A stretch of 8,383 bases of DNA. Origin: Candidatus Delongbacteria bacterium. GTDB taxonomy: Bacteria > CAIWAD01 > BS150m-G50. The stretch is taken from assembly GCA_016784425.1 (NCBI GenBank), contig JADHUQ010000102.1, forward strand, positions 1 through 8,383, in the 5' to 3' direction. The notes under the pieces are model-generated. The model was not told the DNA's origin and ran no database searches. It worked only from the letters and a program-made list of their open reading frames with translations. Positions within the stretch are counted from its first letter, which is position 1, and every line of letters begins with the position of its first letter. Below, one piece after another: positions 6,737 through 8,383 of the stretch. The position numbers and the translations under genes are program-made.

Positions 6737-7303
6737 ATGGAGAAACCAAAAAATGAAACACCATGCATGCTTGGGAATCCCCTCCTGTTTGTGGTTTTGC
6801 TCTCCGCCGTAACAGTCTTTGGCGCATCGCTTGAGATAAGTGACGTACAGGAAACACTTAGAACATTTCCTGAGCAGATCAGACCTTTCAATGCAGAGAT
6901 TTCGACAATTGCAATATTGCGGGTGGACTTTTCAAATGGATCGAGTAACGAGGCAGGATTGATCGAGAATGAAGTTCTGGTTGATCTAATCGATGCAGGA
7001 TTCAGAGTAATAGAAAGACAAAACCTTGCCTCTCTTCTGGAGGAAGTAGACCTGGGAACAGCAGGATACATTTCGGAAGAGTCGATGATCAAAAAAGGTA
7101 AAATGATCGGGGTGGACGCTTTCCTCGTAGGGAGCTGCCAGATTTCAAGAAGAGTGTTGACCTGTAATCTTAGATTGATTCAAACAGAGACCGGAGCGGT
7201 TATCTGGACAGGCAGGTTTTCAGGGGAGAGATGGGCATCAAGACGATTCGGGATTGGTTTGGAAATCGGAAAGTACTCTTCTAACGATGGCTGTTTCAAA
7301 TGA
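6737..7303 (+). CDS. CsgG/LpoB-like exported protein, likely N-terminal half of a frameshifted gene
   Basis: The frame gives 188 residues. A hydrophobic stretch (NPLLFVVLLSAVTVFGAS, about 14-31) resembles a signal peptide with cleavage near FGA; there is no lipobox. An internal ATG at 6767 could also be the start, and neither start has a good ribosome site. Residues about 52-165 match the fold of CsgG, FlgO and LpoB-type proteins. They have IAILRVDFSNGS (strand), then FRVIERQNLASLLEEVDLG, IGVDAFLVGS and LIQTETGAVIWTG. These proteins act in the periplasm or outer membrane; the role here is unknown. The end, RRFGIGLEIGKYSSND, looks like the first strand of a beta barrel, cut off by TGA at 7301 while a barrel continues in the next frame. 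Ten of its twelve arginines are AGA/AGG, against one of sixteen in nuoI, so recent transfer is likely. Confidence 0.7.
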   Translation: MEKPKNETPCMLGNPLLFVVLLSAVTVFGASLEISDVQETLRTFPEQIRPFNAEISTIAILRVDFSNGSSNEAGLIENEVLVDLIDAGFRVIERQNLASLLEEVDLGTAGYISEESMIKKGKMIGVDAFLVGSCQISRRVLTCNLRLIQTETGAVIWTGRFSGERWASRRFGIGLEIGKYSSNDGCFK

Positions 7304-7817
7304 AGAGGTCACCGGCTCCTTCGATGATGATCCATCCTACATGGGTATTGTAATATCTTTCAGACAAACCCTGTCGAAGTATAAAAGGCTCGGTATAGGT
7401 CTTGATTTATCATTTGGTGAATTAGAAGGTGAGAAGGACTTCCAGGAGGGGCAGTATAACAATGAGATCGATGGTGAATTCAGATACGTAGATAGATACA
7501 ACATCCTGTTGTTGTTGTACGGAAGATTTGTCCAATACGGAGAATCCGGTCAGCATATGGTCAACCCATTTATTGGATATGGATATTTCGGGATGGCTGC
7601 CCAGTTTGATAATTATAATAAGGATTATGATAGTAGCACGGATATAACCGGAACCTATATGACTCTCGGGGTTGAACTTCTACCTGCGCCCTGGTTAGGG
7701 ATTTCAGCCAGTGCTATAAAGCAGAACAATGCAGAAAGCGATGACTCATTTCTGGAACTTTACGCGACGAGTGACATCACCTATACTGTTAAACTAATGC
7801 TCTGGTATTGGCAATAG
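7287..7817 (+). CDS. probable outer-membrane beta-barrel domain, likely C-terminal half of the preceding gene
   Basis: The frame runs to the TAG at 7815-7817. It is open from further upstream (a TTG at 7254), with the first ATG at 7287, giving about 176 residues. Alternating hydrophobic strands typical of a small outer-membrane barrel are visible. They include SYMGIVISFRQ, RLGIGLDLSFGEL, YNILLLLYGRFVQYG, NPFIGYGYFGMAAQF, GTYMTLGVELL, WLGISASAI and the terminal DITYTVKLMLWYWQ, which ends in aromatic residues. Acidic and polar loops lie between them (for example DNYNKDYDSSTD). It has no signal peptide of its own and no ribosome site before ATG 7287, so it could not reach the outer membrane as a separate product. 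All five of its arginines are AGA/AGG, as in the preceding frame. I infer that the two frames were one gene. The barrel call comes from the strand pattern only; I recognise no specific family. Confidence 0.6.
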   Translation: MAVSNEEVTGSFDDDPSYMGIVISFRQTLSKYKRLGIGLDLSFGELEGEKDFQEGQYNNEIDGEFRYVDRYNILLLLYGRFVQYGESGQHMVNPFIGYGYFGMAAQFDNYNKDYDSSTDITGTYMTLGVELLPAPWLGISASAIKQNNAESDDSFLELYATSDITYTVKLMLWYWQ

Positions 7818-7854
7818 CCTTTCAGACATTCTTGAAATCTGATTTGAGATGATT

Positions 7855-7876
7855 ACCGCCCTTCGGGGCGGTTTTT
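7855..7876 (+). terminator. rho-independent terminator with UUCG tetraloop
   Basis: ACCGCCC (7855-7861) pairs perfectly with GGGCGGT (7866-7872) around a TTCG loop, the very stable C(UUCG)G form. It is followed by T's at 7873-7876. It lies 37 nt after the barrel stop codon and would end transcription of the 6737-7817 unit. No A-run precedes the stem, so it should not work on the - strand. Confidence 0.88.
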
Positions 7877-7914
7877 GTATCTACAGGGAACGCATTCACA
7901 ACAAGTGTGCAAGT

Positions 7915-8031
7915 GCTCATGCATATGAGCTTCACGAAGTCACTATTGGTGTAAAAAAGGGGAGTGATTCCTGGGAGTCTGTTAGACTTAGCGGTTTTCA
8001 GTGGTCAGTTTGTTCCGGTCTACCACCGGAA
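7915..8031. repeat. three consecutive inverted repeats
   Basis: Three perfect inverted repeats lie in non-coding DNA. GCTCAT/ATGAGC is at 7915-7920 and 7925-7930 with a 4-nt loop. AGTCT/AGACT is at 7976-7980 and 7984-7988 with a 3-nt loop. TTCCGGT/ACCGGAA is at 8013-8019 and 8025-8031 with a 5-nt loop. The third can be extended with TTTG/CAAA if a small bulge is allowed. None has a T-tract, so they are not simple terminators. They may be part of a structured RNA or the end of a mobile element. Confidence 0.5.
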
Positions 8032-8080
8032 TGAACCAAATTTCAGACGATGAGTCATTTTAGCCTAAAAAAAAAGGAGC

Positions 8081-8129
8081 ATAGTTGAAACTATATAACG
8101 CATTTTTGGCGTTACCACACTGAGTGCGG
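8081..8129. repeat. three adjacent stem-loops
   Basis: ATAGTT/AACTAT (8081-8086, 8089-8094) is followed directly by AACGC/GCGTT (8097-8101, 8109-8113). Then comes CCACAC/GTGCGG (8115-8120, 8124-8129), with one A-C mismatch and a TGA loop. Three helices packed into 49 nt is denser than I would expect by chance and suggests a folded RNA or single-strand DNA substrate. A run of nine A's and GGAG lie just upstream (8067-8079 region). The function is unknown. Confidence 0.45.
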
Positions 8130-8338
8130 CAACGGCGGTATGAACCAGACGATTTTAGAGGCATTCCCAATCAGACTTTGGTGAAAAGGGCCATTGCTCT
8201 GGAATTTGCGGCAAAACATCATCAGTACGACAGGCTCCATGATAAAATTACTAATGGAAAAGGTATCATGGCTTGATTACAGCATATCAAAGAGCGAAAC
8301 AGCAGAATCTGAAGAATCTTAAGCAAGATGAATATTGA
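8085..8338 (+). pseudogene. possible decayed short reading frames, unrecognised
   Basis: GGAG at 8076-8079 precedes a TTG at 8085 that opens a 12-codon frame (reading MKLYNAFLALPH) ended by TGA at 8121-8123. The same frame continues from GTG 8124 for about 50 codons (for example DDFRGIPNQTLVKRAIALEF and AAKHHQYDRLHDKI) to TGA 8274-8276. A second frame then gives GLITAYQRAKQQNLKNLKQ up to TGA 8336-8338. Read together across one in-frame stop and one frameshift, this resembles a single small decayed protein gene rather than random codons. A further frame starts at ATG 8328 (MNIERRYKITIRKT) and runs off the window edge. I recognise no family, and the stem-loops at 8081-8129 overlap the beginning. 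This is a low-certainty reading. Bases 7877-8080 and 8339-8383 show no other gene. Confidence 0.25.
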
Positions 8339-8383
8339 GCGACGCTATAAAATCACAATCAGAAAAACCGTCACGAAAAAAAC

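Noticed and set aside
7849..8034. A 61-codon + strand frame starting with ATG
   Set aside because: It begins inside and runs through the strong rho-independent terminator at 7855-7876, has no ribosome site, and its translation shows no domain.
7877..8383. CRISPR array or tRNA gene in the gene-free end
   Set aside because: There are no regularly spaced direct repeats. The stem-loops differ from one another and none forms a cloverleaf with a T-loop GTTC motif in the right place.

Overview
The window looks like a piece of a moderately GC-rich proteobacterial chromosome, probably gammaproteobacterial. This rests on protein style only: a periplasmic SPOR-domain protein sits beside a respiratory complex I operon with C/H/R-rich, CGN-arginine coding sequence. 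All supported genes are on the + strand.

Layout. Bases 1-512 hold the 3' end of a gene with two SPOR repeats. A sigma70-type promoter (TTGACA, 17-bp spacer, TAGTAT, 521-549) follows and opens a tight operon of complex I genes: nuoA (633), nuoB (986), nuoC (1461), nuoD (1958), nuoG (3223), nuoH (4847), nuoI (5947). Neighbours mostly overlap or nearly touch (10 nt A/B, 1 nt gap B/C, 4 nt C/D, 8 nt G/H, 14 nt gap H/I). The exception is a 56-nt gap between nuoD and nuoG, exactly where nuoE and nuoF lie in a canonical operon; neither is present. The cluster also stops after nuoI: nuoJKLMN, the antiporter-like membrane arm, do not follow.

Together the genes supply the quinone-side connecting module (NuoB, C, D, I with cluster N2, N6a and N6b), the NuoA/NuoH part of the membrane foot, and a short NuoG that keeps motifs for N1b, N5, N4 and N7. 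They do not supply the NADH/FMN module (NuoE/F) or the proton pumps (NuoL/M/N). Those must be elsewhere, be replaced by another electron donor module, or have been separated by rearrangement.

After base 6594 the character of the DNA changes. It becomes AT-richer and arginine switches from CGN to AGA. Bases 6737-7817 encode an exported CsgG/LpoB-like domain and, in a second reading frame, a probable outer-membrane beta-barrel domain. The two look like one gene split by a frameshift. A strong C(UUCG)G rho-independent terminator (7855-7876) closes it. The last ~500 bases have no intact gene. They hold a run of six perfect or near-perfect inverted repeats (7915-8129) and degenerate short reading frames (8085 to the end), which together look like a decayed mobile or accessory element.
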